A stretch of 64,000 nt of DNA from Bin87 sp965262485 (GCA_965262485.1 OZ253540.1:744001-808000); one strand, 5' to 3'. Positions 1 through 8,763 are shown, numbered from the stretch's first letter. Translations and numbers: made by a program. The notes: generated by a model not told the origin, from the letters alone.

Positions 1-131
1 CGGGCAAGGTCGGCATCCCGGTTTTGCAGGGCCTGTAGAGCCTGCCGGGTGGTTTGATCGACCAAACGACCCATTTCGGCCAGATCGGCCTGCAAATTTT
101 CCAGTAGCTGGTTGAATTCTGACCTGAGCAT
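1..131 (-). CDS. phoU: PhoU, phosphate signalling protein (partial, runs off the left edge)
   Basis: Only the first 43 or so codons are in the window. Reading leftward from the ATG at 129-131 gives MLRSEFNQLLENL followed by a helical stretch with QADLAEMGRLVDQTTRQAL, the usual opening of PhoU, a helical-bundle protein that links the Pst transporter to the PhoR/PhoB sensor and restrains phosphate uptake. It lies 42 bp downstream of pstB in the same direction, the normal last position of a pst operon. The family call rests on this short N-terminus plus context. Confidence 0.82.
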   Translation of the reverse strand, partial: MLRSEFNQLLENLQADLAEMGRLVDQTTRQALQALQNRDADLA

Positions 132-173
132 ATCGGCGCCTCCTTGGGTTGGGGTTGCCGCCGTCAGAACGGT

Positions 174-959
174 TTAGCCAAATCTTCCGGTGATGTATGC
201 CTCGGTGCGCTCGTCCTGCGGGTTGGTGAACATGCGAGAAGTTTGGTCGAATTCTATCAGATGCGCTACGCGGTTTTCGTCGGGCGTCAGAAAGGCCGTT
301 TTGTCCGATACCCGGCCGGCCTGTTGCATGTTATGCGTCACGATAATGATGGTGTAGCGCTGTTTGAGTTCCCGCATCAAATCTTCAATGGCCAGGGTGG
401 CGATGGGGTCCAGCGCAGAACAGGGTTCGTCCATAAGGATCACGCTGGGTTGAATGGCCAGGGTGCGTGCGATACACAGCCTCTGCTGCTGACCACCGGA
501 GAGAGCCAGCGCCGATTCCTTCAGGCGGTCTTTCACCTCATCCCACAGCGCGGCGGATCTGAGAGAATCCTCCACGATGGCGTCCAGGCTCCCCGTGTAC
601 CCGTTGATGCGCGGCCCGAAGGCAACGTTTTCGTAGATGGACTTGGCGAAAGGGTTGGGCCGCTGGAACACCATGCCGATCTCATAACGAATTTGCGTCG
701 GGTCTGAACCGGGAGCGTACAGGTTATACTCGCCGAACCAGATTTGGCCCTCCATGCGGAACGACGGGATGAGATCGTTCATCCGGTTTATGCAGCGTAA
801 CAGAGTGCTTTTTCCGCCGCCGCTGGGGCCGATGATCGCCGTGATTTCCTTCTCCGTAACTTCCATGGAGACATCTTCAATCACCTGATTATCGCCGTAG
901 TAAACTCCAACATCGTCAAACCGGATTGCGGCGCTGGTGGCAATTGCCTGGTTTGTCAT
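174..959 (-). CDS. pstB: Phosphate ABC transporter ATP-binding protein PstB
   Basis: A 261-residue ATPase that powers phosphate import by the PstSCAB complex on the inner face of the membrane. Visible motifs are the Walker A box IIGPSGGGKST near residue 44, the ABC signature LSGGQQQRLCIARTLA near residue 153, and Walker B VILMDEPCSALDP just after, all typical of PstB. Length matches the family (about 250-260). It follows pstA by 6 bp and precedes phoU, so the four genes are co-transcribed. The substrate-binding gene pstS is not in the window. Confidence 0.96.
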   Translation of the reverse strand: MTNQAIATSAAIRFDDVGVYYGDNQVIEDVSMEVTEKEITAIIGPSGGGKSTLLRCINRMNDLIPSFRMEGQIWFGEYNLYAPGSDPTQIRYEIGMVFQRPNPFAKSIYENVAFGPRINGYTGSLDAIVEDSLRSAALWDEVKDRLKESALALSGGQQQRLCIARTLAIQPSVILMDEPCSALDPIATLAIEDLMRELKQRYTIIIVTHNMQQAGRVSDKTAFLTPDENRVAHLIEFDQTSRMFTNPQDERTEAYITGRFG

Positions 960-965
960 AACCGA

Positions 966-1868
966 TTACCCCCGGTGTTTGCCCTGGAGATGGTTGCGCA
1001 AAAGAATGGCCGCGGCGTTCAATCCCAACAGCATGATCAACAGTACCACGATGCCGGCGGCGGCCAGTTGGTGGAACTCTTCCTGCGGTTTGGAGATCCA
1101 CACGTAAATCTGGATTGGCAAAACGGTAAACCGATCCAGTGGAGAGGTTGGCGCAAAGGGCACGAAAGAAAGGGCGCCCATAATCACCAGCGGAGCGGCC
1201 TCCCCCATCGCCCGGCTGACCGCCAGGATTATTCCGGTCAGGATGCCTGGCATGGCCTGTGGGAGCACCAGTCGCCACACTACCTGCCAACGAGTTGCCC
1301 CCAGCGCATAGCCGCCTTCCCTGACGGTAGAGGGCACGGCGCGGATGGCCTCTTCTGCCGAAACTATAACCACCGGCATTATCAGCAACGCCAGCGTCAG
1401 ACCGGCCGTCAATACGCTCTTGCCCATTGCGAAAACCGCCACGAAAATGGCGAGGCCCAGGATGCCGTACACAATGGACGGGACGGCGGCCAGGTTCTGG
1501 ATATTGACCTGTATCAACTCGTCTATCCGCCGCCCTCCGGCATACTCTTCCAGGTAGATGGCGGCAGCCACTCCCACCGTGAACGACACCACAATGCAGA
1601 TGCCCATCACCCACATGGTGCCCACGATGGCAGGCCACAGGCCCGAAGCCACGGCTTTGCTGGAGGGGATATCGGTGAGGAGAGTTACGATTGAGCTGCC
1701 GTCAAGGTTGAACCACTGCAACGCTTCCGCCAATACGCTGTAAAGCAACGCCGCCAGCATCAGCAGGCTCAACAGGATCGCCGACACGCACACCGCGCGG
1801 AACACCAGGGCGTTGCGCCGGCGTTTGACCAACTTGCGCCGATATTCAGTGGAATTGGACACGGCCAT
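966..1868 (-). CDS. pstA: Phosphate ABC transporter permease PstA
   Basis: A 300-residue permease with a basic N-terminus, a first membrane helix near residues 25-48, and the binding-protein-dependent transport domain with the EAA-type loop around EEAIRAVPSTVREGGYALGA, which contacts PstB. Its ATG overlaps the pstC stop codon (TAATG at 1866-1870), indicating translational coupling. Length and topology are normal for PstA, the partner of PstC in the membrane channel. Confidence 0.95.
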   Translation of the reverse strand: MAVSNSTEYRRKLVKRRRNALVFRAVCVSAILLSLLMLAALLYSVLAEALQWFNLDGSSIVTLLTDIPSSKAVASGLWPAIVGTMWVMGICIVVSFTVGVAAAIYLEEYAGGRRIDELIQVNIQNLAAVPSIVYGILGLAIFVAVFAMGKSVLTAGLTLALLIMPVVIVSAEEAIRAVPSTVREGGYALGATRWQVVWRLVLPQAMPGILTGIILAVSRAMGEAAPLVIMGALSFVPFAPTSPLDRFTVLPIQIYVWISKPQEEFHQLAAAGIVVLLIMLLGLNAAAILLRNHLQGKHRG

Positions 1869-3214
1869 TATTCGTACACCTCGCGGAACCTGGTGACGAC
1901 CGTTTGACTTATCATGTTCATGACCAGGGTGATTACGAAAAGGGTGATTCCCACCGCAAACAACGCCTGGAATTGAGCGGTTCCGGGTATGGCGTTATCA
2001 CTGAAGTTGGTGGTTGCCATGAACCCGGTCATGGTGTTGACGGGGCCCAGCGGGTTGAAGGTGAGCGAATCGTTTTGGCCGGCGGCGATGAACACGATCA
2101 TCGTCTCACCGATCGCCCGGGATGTGGCGAGGATGATGGCAGAAACGATGCCCGAAAGAGCGGCTGGCACCACCACTTTCGTCGCTACTTCAACCTTGGT
2201 CGCGCCGAGGGCGTAAGCGCCCTCCCGGAGCGCCGATGGGACGGCGCGCATCGCATCTTCGCTGAGGCTGGAAACCATCGGCACGATCATTACGCCCATC
2301 ACGATGCCGGCAGCAAGGGCGTTGAATATGCCGACGTCGTCACTGATCAGGCGCAGCAGCGGGGTGATGAAGAAGAGGGCGAAAAAGCCGTACACGACGG
2401 TCGGTATTCCAGCCAGGATTTCCAAAACCGGCTTGGTGATGGCGCGCAAACGCGGCGGAGCGTACTCACTGAGGAAAATGGCGCACAGCAAACCAAGGGG
2501 AGCTGCGATCAGCATCGCCAGCACCGCGACCATCATGGTGCCCACCAGCAGGGGCCAGATGCCGTAAGAACGCGGTACAAGCAGAGTGCGCCATTTCGTG
2601 TCGGTGAAGAAACGCCGGACGCTGACCGACTCTGGAACAGAGAACGAACTGGTTTGTACGGCTGCCCCGGCGCCGTTCGCCGCCAGCGCTGCCACGCTCA
2701 CTTTGTACGAACGACCCGGACTGCCGCCGGAGATGACGCAGGAAGTCCGGTCAGGCGGCAGGTTGGCGCAATCGGATAAATCGGTTTCCAGAACGGGTAA
2801 GATGGATACTTCGTATCCTGTTGGCTCGGCTCCGCCGGTGGGGCGTTGCCAGCTGACGTGAATCAGGGAATCAGTCGTCGCGGTGGTTTTCACCTGGGGA
2901 ACTGCACCGGGCGTAAGGAGATCCACCGGCAGCGGGCTGCCATCGTCGGTTGCCGGGGCTGCCTGGCTAACGCCGAGACCTTCCAGGGCCTTGTTCTCAT
3001 AAAAATCGGAGGTGAAAAACTTCACCCCCTCAAACAGCAGCACCGCCACGATAGCCACCGTGGTGAACACGGATACCATGGCCAAAATAAAAAGCACCAA
3101 CCTGATAATCTTTTCAAGAAGGTGCTTACTGGAATTGGATGCAGTAAGTGCGTTACCGGCAGTTGGGTTCCCCCCATCTCCCGGTTTTGCGCCTATTATT
3201 TTGTCGAAGAGCAA
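1868..3214 (-). CDS. pstC: Phosphate ABC transporter permease PstC with inserted fibronectin type III domain
   Basis: A 448-residue permease, about 130 residues longer than usual PstC. Helix 1 lies near residues 36-62 and the channel domain from about 218 on, with the EAA-like loop DAMRAVPSALREGAYALGA. Between them, residues about 105-194 (DNA 2633-2902) read as a fibronectin-III fold: an opening PQVKTTATTDSLIHVSW, central PTGYEVSILP and a closing SYKVSVAALAANGAG. By topology this insert sits outside the membrane in the first large loop, where PstS docks. Two cysteines (149 and 159) could pair. FFTSD before and FFTDT after the insert look like a duplicated junction. No PhoB-type box was recognised upstream. 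Confidence 0.92.
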   Translation of the reverse strand: MLFDKIIGAKPGDGGNPTAGNALTASNSSKHLLEKIIRLVLFILAMVSVFTTVAIVAVLLFEGVKFFTSDFYENKALEGLGVSQAAPATDDGSPLPVDLLTPGAVPQVKTTATTDSLIHVSWQRPTGGAEPTGYEVSILPVLETDLSDCANLPPDRTSCVISGGSPGRSYKVSVAALAANGAGAAVQTSSFSVPESVSVRRFFTDTKWRTLLVPRSYGIWPLLVGTMMVAVLAMLIAAPLGLLCAIFLSEYAPPRLRAITKPVLEILAGIPTVVYGFFALFFITPLLRLISDDVGIFNALAAGIVMGVMIVPMVSSLSEDAMRAVPSALREGAYALGATKVEVATKVVVPAALSGIVSAIILATSRAIGETMIVFIAAGQNDSLTFNPLGPVNTMTGFMATTNFSDNAIPGTAQFQALFAVGITLFVITLVMNMISQTVVTRFREVYE

Positions 3215-3295
3215 GACAGCTCACCTTCTTAAAGCGGCAGAATACAACGCCGGAATATCGGGTGTGGTGGAGGGCCCTGCGACCCACTACGCTTG

Positions 3296-3340
3296 TTGCC
3301 AGACCTTATTATAATAGGTGTGTTCGGGACGATCTGGCAA
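3296..3340. promoter_or_regulatory. Divergent control region: 8-bp inverted repeat enclosing a TATAAT palindrome
   Basis: Between pstC (minus) and the 3440 gene (plus), TTGCCAGA at 3296-3303 is repeated inverted at 3333-3340 (9 of 10 matches if extended by two bases). Between the arms lies TATTATAATA (3307-3316), a palindrome that supplies a TATAAT -10 box in both directions. No good -35 box is spaced correctly on either strand, which fits an activator-dependent or repressed divergent promoter. Binding function is inferred. Confidence 0.45.
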
Positions 3341-3439
3341 CCCGGAAGATTGGGATAGTAACCATTATAGAGAAAGTGGCATCCGTTGCTGGAACGTTGA
3401 CCGACGAAATAAGCCGAAATTCCGAAAAGGGGATCGAAG

Positions 3440-4477
3440 TTGAGCAAGAAATTGCAATTGAGCGTAGTTGACCAGTCACCGATGCGCGAGGGAAGCACGG
3501 CCGGAGTTGCGTTGCGGGAAACAATCCAACTGGCGCAGGCCACCGAAAAAATGGGGTACAACCGCTACTGGGTGGCGGAGCATCACAATTTACCCAATTT
3601 CGCCGGCACGGCCCCGGAAGTCCTGGTGGGCCAGATTGCCGCTAATACACAACGGATCAGGGTCGGTTCCGGCGGTGTGATGTTGTCGCACTACAGTTCC
3701 CTGAAGGTGGCGGAAACCTTCCGGATGCTGGATGCCCTGTACCCGGATCGCATCGACCTTGGAATCGGGCGGGCGCCCGGCAGCGACCAGATCACTGCCG
3801 CCGCGCTGGCCTACCCCAGCATGCCCAAAGAGATCAGGCATTTCCCGCAGCAGGTACGGGATGTGGTCAACTTTTTGAATGACTCGCAACCGGACGATCA
3901 CCCGTTCCATGAAATTGCGGCTTCACCCGATGAGCCGGATACCGCGCCACAGGTTTGGTTGCTCGGTTCCCGGTATGAATCGGCGTTTATGGCGGCGAAG
4001 ATGGGCTTACCCTTTGCCTACGCTCATTTCTTCGGCATGGGGCCTGATGATGGCCCCCAGATCGTTGAGTCTTATCGCCAGAATTTCGAGGCGTCGGAGA
4101 ATCTGGAGCAGCCGCTGGTCAATGTGGGTGTACAGGTTTTGTGCGCTGATACCGAGGAAGAAGCCAGGCGAATTGCGTCCAGCCGCAACCTGGGACGGCT
4201 CCGGTCGGTTACGGGCCGGGCGAAGGGCATACCGTCTCCGGAGTTAGCCTCGGCTTATAAATACCTGGCCAACGAGTGGCAATTCATTCAGCAGTATCAA
4301 CACAAATGCGTGGACGGCGATCCGGAACAGGTAAAAGCCGGGTTGGAGAAAGTGGCGGAAGACTACCAAACGCCAGACTTGAGCGTGGTGACGATCTGCT
4401 ACAGCTTTGAAGACCGGGTGCGGTCCTACGAACTGGTGGCCCTGGCATGTGGCCTGGAACCTTCGGGCTTGGGTTAG
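3440..4477 (+). CDS. Luciferase-like (LLM class) flavin-dependent oxidoreductase
   Basis: A 345-residue bacterial-luciferase-fold protein of the MsnO8/YhbW type. The N-terminus LQLSVVDQSPMREG, the segment RYWVAEHHN near residue 42 and SGGVMLSHYSSLKVAE near residue 77 are typical of this flavin-binding TIM-barrel family. The reaction and substrate cannot be told from sequence. The start is TTG at 3440 with an AAAAGGGG ribosome site 8 nt upstream. The TAG stop lies inside the left boundary of a repeat element (4474-4674). It is transcribed away from the pst operon and looks monocistronic. Confidence 0.85.
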   Translation: MSKKLQLSVVDQSPMREGSTAGVALRETIQLAQATEKMGYNRYWVAEHHNLPNFAGTAPEVLVGQIAANTQRIRVGSGGVMLSHYSSLKVAETFRMLDALYPDRIDLGIGRAPGSDQITAAALAYPSMPKEIRHFPQQVRDVVNFLNDSQPDDHPFHEIAASPDEPDTAPQVWLLGSRYESAFMAAKMGLPFAYAHFFGMGPDDGPQIVESYRQNFEASENLEQPLVNVGVQVLCADTEEEARRIASSRNLGRLRSVTGRAKGIPSPELASAYKYLANEWQFIQQYQHKCVDGDPEQVKAGLEKVAEDYQTPDLSVVTICYSFEDRVRSYELVALACGLEPSGLG

Positions 4478-4674
4478 GGTGTGTTGACAAATACAGTCAT
4501 TCCCGCACCTCAACCGTCATTCCCGCGAAGGCGGGAATCCAGTGGCCGAAGTCGTTAATCACGGTTCTGATTCTTTCATCATACCCTCTCTGGACTCCTG
4601 CCCCGTATCAAGTACGGGGTGACGTTCTTTCGCAGGAGTGACGGGCTGGTTTGCTAATTGTCAACAGGCTCTAG
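4474..4674. repeat. Family A palindromic repeat element, copy 1 (MITE-like)
   Basis: About 200 bp bounded by TTAG at the left and CTAG at the right, with inverted ends GTGTTGACAA near 4481 and TTGTCAACA at 4658-4666. The interior holds the palindrome GTCATTCCCGCGAAGGCGG and the palindrome CCCCGTATCAAGTACGGGG, both shared with families B and A2. No coding capacity. The TTAG boundary contains the stop codon of the upstream gene. Likely a non-autonomous transposon. Confidence 0.8.
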
Positions 4675-4707
4675 GGTTGCTGCAGGGTCTTTCGGTTTTA
4701 CAAGAAA

Positions 4708-4845
4708 TCCCCTCTCCCTTGATGGGAGAGGGTTAGAGCCTGCCCCGTACTTGATACGGGGGTGAGGGTGAAGGTGTGAGATAGGGAACTATCCTGCCGC
4801 AGACTATACACCTCACCCCAGCCCTCTCCCACAAGGGGAGAGGGA
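4708..4845. repeat. Family F palindromic repeat (CCCTCTCCC type)
   Basis: About 138 bp with inverted ends TCCCCTCTCCCTT (4708-4720) and AAGGGGAGAGGGA (4833-4845). The interior includes CCCCGTACTTGATACGGGG, a variant of the palindrome in families A and B, and a GGTGAGGGTGAAGGTGTG/CACCTCACCCCAGCC pairing. No gene is present between 4478 and 4950; this and family A fill the gap. Confidence 0.65.
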
Positions 4846-4950
4846 GAATCGAAAGGCCCTGAGGGCTGGTGGATCCGGGTTAGCAAAAAAGGGCGACAGT
4901 CATGCAACTGTCGCCCCTGTAATCGCCGACTTGGCGTAGCGGTTGGGAAC

Positions 4951-5676
4951 CTATGCCCCCAGCTTTGCGGCCAGGTCAACGAAGCTATCGGCTACCACGT
5001 TGAACGACGGATCGGGAGTCGGATCGGGCGTGCGGTCGGGGCCATGTTCCCGGGGTCTGGGAACGAAGGCGGTGCGCAAGCCAACTTTGGCCGAGGCCAG
5101 GAGGTCTCCCTGGTGAGCGGCCACCATCATCACCTGCTCGGGTTTGAGACCCAGGAGTTTCACGGCGGTACCGTAGCTCTCCGGGTCGGGCTTGTAATGC
5201 TGAGCAACTTCCGCGCCCAGGATGCAGTCCCAGGGCATACCGCCGTTCTTGGCCATGTTGGTCATGAGGGCGATGTTGCCGTTGGACATGGGTGCGATGA
5301 TGAATTTGGACTTGAGCCGGTACAGGCCGGGCACGGTGTCCGACCAGGGCTGGAGGTGGTGCCAGAAATAGGTGACCTCCATCTTTTCGTCGTCGCTGAA
5401 ACCGGAGATTTCAAACTCATCGAGAACGTCGTCCAGCGACATCCGGTGCAGTGCGTCCAGGTTGGTCCAGGGAAGTTCACCGTTGCGAACCTTGTCCATG
5501 TACGGGCGATATTTGCCGCGCCACGTGTCGGCGAAGGATCCCCAATCCCTCTCGATTCCCTTGATACGGCCCATGTTTTTGCACTGGGCGATGATGCTGG
5601 ATCGCCAGTCCACTACCGTACCGAAAACGTCGAATATGCAGGCCCTGACGTCAAGTCCCAATGCTTCGTTTGCCAT
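4951..5676 (-). CDS. Haloacid dehalogenase type II-like hydrolase (HAD superfamily)
   Basis: A 241-residue HAD protein resembling (S)-2-haloacid dehalogenases, which replace a halogen on C2 of short carboxylic acids with hydroxyl through an aspartyl ester. Motif I is ACIFDVFGTVVDWRSS near residue 13 with the nucleophilic Asp, motif II is PMSNGN, the Lys/Asp region is QHYKPDPESYG, and a late acidic segment follows VMMVAAHQGDLLAS, all in family order. The ATG at 5674-5676 is preferred to upstream in-frame codons because GGGAGGCT precedes it by 7 nt. True substrate is unproven; some relatives act on other small acids. Confidence 0.8.
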   Translation of the reverse strand: MANEALGLDVRACIFDVFGTVVDWRSSIIAQCKNMGRIKGIERDWGSFADTWRGKYRPYMDKVRNGELPWTNLDALHRMSLDDVLDEFEISGFSDDEKMEVTYFWHHLQPWSDTVPGLYRLKSKFIIAPMSNGNIALMTNMAKNGGMPWDCILGAEVAQHYKPDPESYGTAVKLLGLKPEQVMMVAAHQGDLLASAKVGLRTAFVPRPREHGPDRTPDPTPDPSFNVVADSFVDLAAKLGA

Positions 5677-5803
5677 TATTAGAGCCTCCCTCTGTGGCTG
5701 TTGGGTCAACCGTGCGACGCCGGTTGGCGAGAGTATCCTAGCATACGGCATACGGCATCGCGGTCGGCAGTGGGGCTACTGCGACGACCGGTAACCAGGC
5801 GGG

Positions 5804-6541
5804 TCACCGTCCGGCGATGTCCAGGAGAATCGTTGCCAACTCCTGCGGCGTGGTAACCATGGGGTCATGCCCCGTGTCGATGCGGTGCACCGGCCAACCG
5901 AGGGCGGTGGCCTGCTCAGCAACTGCCTCGAACCCGGATTCGCTGCACAGGATGAACTCGCGGCGCAGGTTGTTTGCGTCAGGGTTGCCCGTGCGCACCG
6001 TTTGGGAGAACGTGAGTGTTGGCTGCGGCGATAATCGGGGCAGCATAAACGCCTGGTCGTCCGGGTCGGTGATGGACCAGCGTTCGGCTATCTCGTCCGC
6101 CGTGGTTGGAGGTGCCATGAATGGTTCGCCACTGTCAATGTAATTGCGGATGCGGGCCACGAACCCCGGACCGCGAACGGTTTGCAACTGGTCCACCATG
6201 GCTTCGCCGTTGGCGGGCACCACGCCATTGACATAAACCAGCGCGGCAATCCGTTGCGGGTAGTGTTCGGCAACGCCGGTTATCACCATGCCGGCGTAGG
6301 CGTGGGCTACCAGGATGGCGTCGGTCAAATCGGCAGATTCCAGGAGTTGTCCAATGTCCCTGACGTGCAGGTCGAGGTTGAGCAGCGCCGGCGGCATGAG
6401 GGGAGCCAGGTGCGCCCGGTCGCCGAGCCCGGTCAAACTGGGTGTGTAAACCGTGTGCCCGGCCTGCTGCAGCAGGGGCGCTACTTTCCACCAGCACCAA
6501 CCGCCGTGCCAGGCTCCATGGACGAGTACGAATGTTGCCAT
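5804..6541 (-). CDS. Alpha/beta-hydrolase-fold protein (EstC/methylesterase-like) lacking the nucleophile serine
   Basis: A 245-residue protein of the plant-methylesterase/hydroxynitrile-lyase-like branch. It opens MATFVLVHGAWHGGWCWW (oxyanion-hole HG) and keeps the late His in TGHDPM (about residue 225). The nucleophile elbow, normally GHSYGG in this branch, reads AHAYAG at residues 79-84: both glycines and the serine are alanine (codons GCC CAC GCC TAC GCC GGC checked in the DNA near 6285-6305). It is therefore probably not a serine hydrolase. It lies 21 bp downstream of the 6563-7651 dehydrogenase gene on the same strand and is likely co-transcribed with it. Confidence 0.82.
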   Translation of the reverse strand: MATFVLVHGAWHGGWCWWKVAPLLQQAGHTVYTPSLTGLGDRAHLAPLMPPALLNLDLHVRDIGQLLESADLTDAILVAHAYAGMVITGVAEHYPQRIAALVYVNGVVPANGEAMVDQLQTVRGPGFVARIRNYIDSGEPFMAPPTTADEIAERWSITDPDDQAFMLPRLSPQPTLTFSQTVRTGNPDANNLRREFILCSESGFEAVAEQATALGWPVHRIDTGHDPMVTTPQELATILLDIAGR

Positions 6542-6562
6542 GCTATTTCGATACCTCTGTCC

Positions 6563-7651
6563 CTACATCACCACCACGGACCGCAGAACTTCTCCGCGAC
6601 CCATGCGTTCAAACGCCGTTTCTACGTCGTCGATGGTGATGCGTTCGCTCACGAAACCGTCCAGGTCGAGCCGGCCCTGGAGATACAGGTCGATCAACAT
6701 CGGAAAATCCCGGGTGGGCAGGCAGTCGCCGTACCACGAGGATTTGAGAGAGCCGCCGCGTCCGAATACGTCGATCAGCGGGAGTTCGATTTTCATGGTT
6801 GGGTCGGGCACACCGACCAGCACCACCGTTCCGGCGTGGTCACGGGCGTAAAATGCCTGCTCATACGTAGCAGGGTTCCCCACGGCCTCGATCGCCACGT
6901 TAACCCCATTCCCGTCGGTGAGTTCGCGGATGGCGTCCACGGCGTCGGTTCGAGTGGAGTTTATGGTGTGGGTGGCTCCGAACTTTCTCGCCCATTCCAG
7001 CTTGCGGTCGTCGATGTCCACCGCGATGATGGTGTGTGCGCCGGCCAGGCTCGCCCCGGCGACAGCGGCATTGCCCACGCCGCCGCATCCGATGACGGCG
7101 ACGGAATCTCCCCGTGTTACCCCGCCGGTGTTGATTGCCGCTCCCAGGCCGGCCATGATGCCGCAGCCGATCAGCCCGGCAGCCAGGGGACTGGCGGCTG
7201 GATCCACCTTGACGGACTGGAGGGCATCAACCAGCGTGAGCTCGCAGAACGCTCCAATTCCCAGAGCCGGAGACAAAGGCGAGCCGTCTGCCAGCGTCAT
7301 CTTCTGCTGGGCATTGCGGCTGGCGAAACAGTACCAGGGACGACCGCGCCGGCACGACCGGCACATCCCGCAGGGAGCGCGCCAGGCCAGGATAACGAAG
7401 TCTCCAGGCTGCACGTTGGTTACGCCGGCGCCGATTTTTTCAACGATGCCGGCTGCCTCGTGCCCCAACAAAAAGGGAAACTCGTCGTTGATCGCGCCTT
7501 CTCGATAATGCAGGTCCGTGTGGCAAACGCCGCAAGCCTGAACCCGCACCAACGCTTCACCGTCGCCGGGGTCTGGAACCAGGATCGGGACCAGCTCGAC
7601 CGGAGCGCCTTGAGATCGCGATATGACGCCTCGTACTTCATTCACTGCCAT
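6563..7651 (-). CDS. Zinc-dependent alcohol dehydrogenase, S-(hydroxymethyl)mycothiol-dehydrogenase-like
   Basis: A 362-residue medium-chain dehydrogenase. The catalytic zinc region is CGVCHTDLHYREG with GHEAAG, the structural zinc lobe has CGMCRSCRRGRPWYC, and the NAD-binding turn is GCGGVGNAAVAG. The overall pattern, including INDEFPFLLGHEAAG and the RPWYCF segment followed by NAQQKMT, matches proteins annotated as mycothiol-dependent formaldehyde dehydrogenase. Whether this organism makes mycothiol is unknown, so a general alcohol dehydrogenase role is equally possible. The gene is first in a two-gene unit with the 5804 gene. Confidence 0.87.
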   Translation of the reverse strand: MAVNEVRGVISRSQGAPVELVPILVPDPGDGEALVRVQACGVCHTDLHYREGAINDEFPFLLGHEAAGIVEKIGAGVTNVQPGDFVILAWRAPCGMCRSCRRGRPWYCFASRNAQQKMTLADGSPLSPALGIGAFCELTLVDALQSVKVDPAASPLAAGLIGCGIMAGLGAAINTGGVTRGDSVAVIGCGGVGNAAVAGASLAGAHTIIAVDIDDRKLEWARKFGATHTINSTRTDAVDAIRELTDGNGVNVAIEAVGNPATYEQAFYARDHAGTVVLVGVPDPTMKIELPLIDVFGRGGSLKSSWYGDCLPTRDFPMLIDLYLQGRLDLDGFVSERITIDDVETAFERMGRGEVLRSVVVM

Positions 7652-7774
7652 GTGATTTCCTCCGAACCGGCCGCACCAAGCTGCCGGCGCTGCTCACGGT
7701 ATAATGCCCGAACCGGTTACTGACGTCAAAACCGGATTGCCTGGCCGGATTGCTTGGGATTAAGGTGGCCGAAT

Positions 7775-8749
7775 ATGCCGACACGTGTGATCATCGACGC
7801 TGACCCCGGTGTGGACGACACTGCTGCAATCCTGCTGGCGCTGGCCAGCCCGGAGTTGGAGATCGAAGCCGTGACCGCCATCTACGGCAATGGCTCGATG
7901 GCTCAGTGCGCTGCCAACGCCCGGCGGATTCTGGCCGTCGCCGGCCGCAGCGACATTCCGGTGTATCCGGGAGCTGCCGGCCCGTTGCTACGCAGCCACA
8001 CGGCGGGTTGGGCCGCGCACATCCACGGCGACGACGCTCTGGGTGGAGAGGGTGTGCGCATAGATTCAGCAGATACGGTGGATGCTCCGGTGGGCAACCG
8101 GGCGGCGGTGGAAATTGCCCGGCGGGTCCTGGAGTCTCCCGGTGACATCACTGTACTGGCTCTGGGTCGTATGACCAATCTGGCGTTGGCCCTGCGAATC
8201 GCGCCCGAAATCGCGGATGCGTTGGCTGGTGTGGTGGTAATGGGCGGAGCAGTTCGGGTGCCGGGTAACGTGTCGCCGGTGGCAACGGCAAACCTATATG
8301 AAGACCCTGAATCGGCGGCGATTCTCTACGACTCGGGGGTGGCAATCGTGCAGGTGGGGCTGGATATTTGTGATCGTTGCGGGTTTTCAGACTCCCAATT
8401 GCATCAATTGAGCCAGTGCAAAGCTCCCGCCGTGCAGCTTCTGGTGCGGGCCACCGGGTTTATCCAGCAGGCGTATCGCCGGATGGGTCGGTTCGCCCGG
8501 GGAGAGGCGGCGCGGTACAACGACGTGCCGGCAGTTGCGTACGCGGTAGATCCCGGATTGATGCAATCTACGTTGCTGCCGGTTTCGATTGATACGGCCA
8601 GCGATCTCACTCGCGGGCAAACGGTTGTCGACTGGCACGGTATGACTGGCCGAGCGCCCAACGTGGACGTTTGCCTGGAGGTGGACGCGGCACGGCTCAC
8701 TGAGATGGTGGTGGAGCGGTTGATCAATCACCACTGGCCCATCCACTGA
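7775..8749 (+). CDS. Inosine/uridine-preferring nucleoside hydrolase
   Basis: A 324-residue N-ribosylhydrolase that splits nucleosides into base and ribose for salvage. The calcium-binding motif DADPGVDD at residues 8-15 is intact, followed by ALASPELEIEAVTAIYGN and later AVVMGGAVRVPGN, in the order expected for the IU-NH fold. The ATG at 7775 is chosen because AAGGTGG lies 6 nt upstream and the family motif begins a few residues later. A TATAAT box at 7700-7705 probably drives it. It ends just before a strong bidirectional hairpin terminator. Confidence 0.92.
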   Translation: MPTRVIIDADPGVDDTAAILLALASPELEIEAVTAIYGNGSMAQCAANARRILAVAGRSDIPVYPGAAGPLLRSHTAGWAAHIHGDDALGGEGVRIDSADTVDAPVGNRAAVEIARRVLESPGDITVLALGRMTNLALALRIAPEIADALAGVVVMGGAVRVPGNVSPVATANLYEDPESAAILYDSGVAIVQVGLDICDRCGFSDSQLHQLSQCKAPAVQLLVRATGFIQQAYRRMGRFARGEAARYNDVPAVAYAVDPGLMQSTLLPVSIDTASDLTRGQTVVDWHGMTGRAPNVDVCLEVDAARLTEMVVERLINHHWPIH

Positions 8750-8763
8750 ACAGCCCCGCACAT

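Noticed and set aside
4447..4641. Short open frame across the repeat at 4.5 kb
   Set aside because: It is read from palindromic repeat sequence that also yields frames at other copies, with no ribosome site.
6182..7723. A 513-codon open frame on the plus strand
   Set aside because: It lies antisense to the well-supported hydrolase-fold and alcohol dehydrogenase genes and has no family-like motifs; it is a GC-driven shadow frame.
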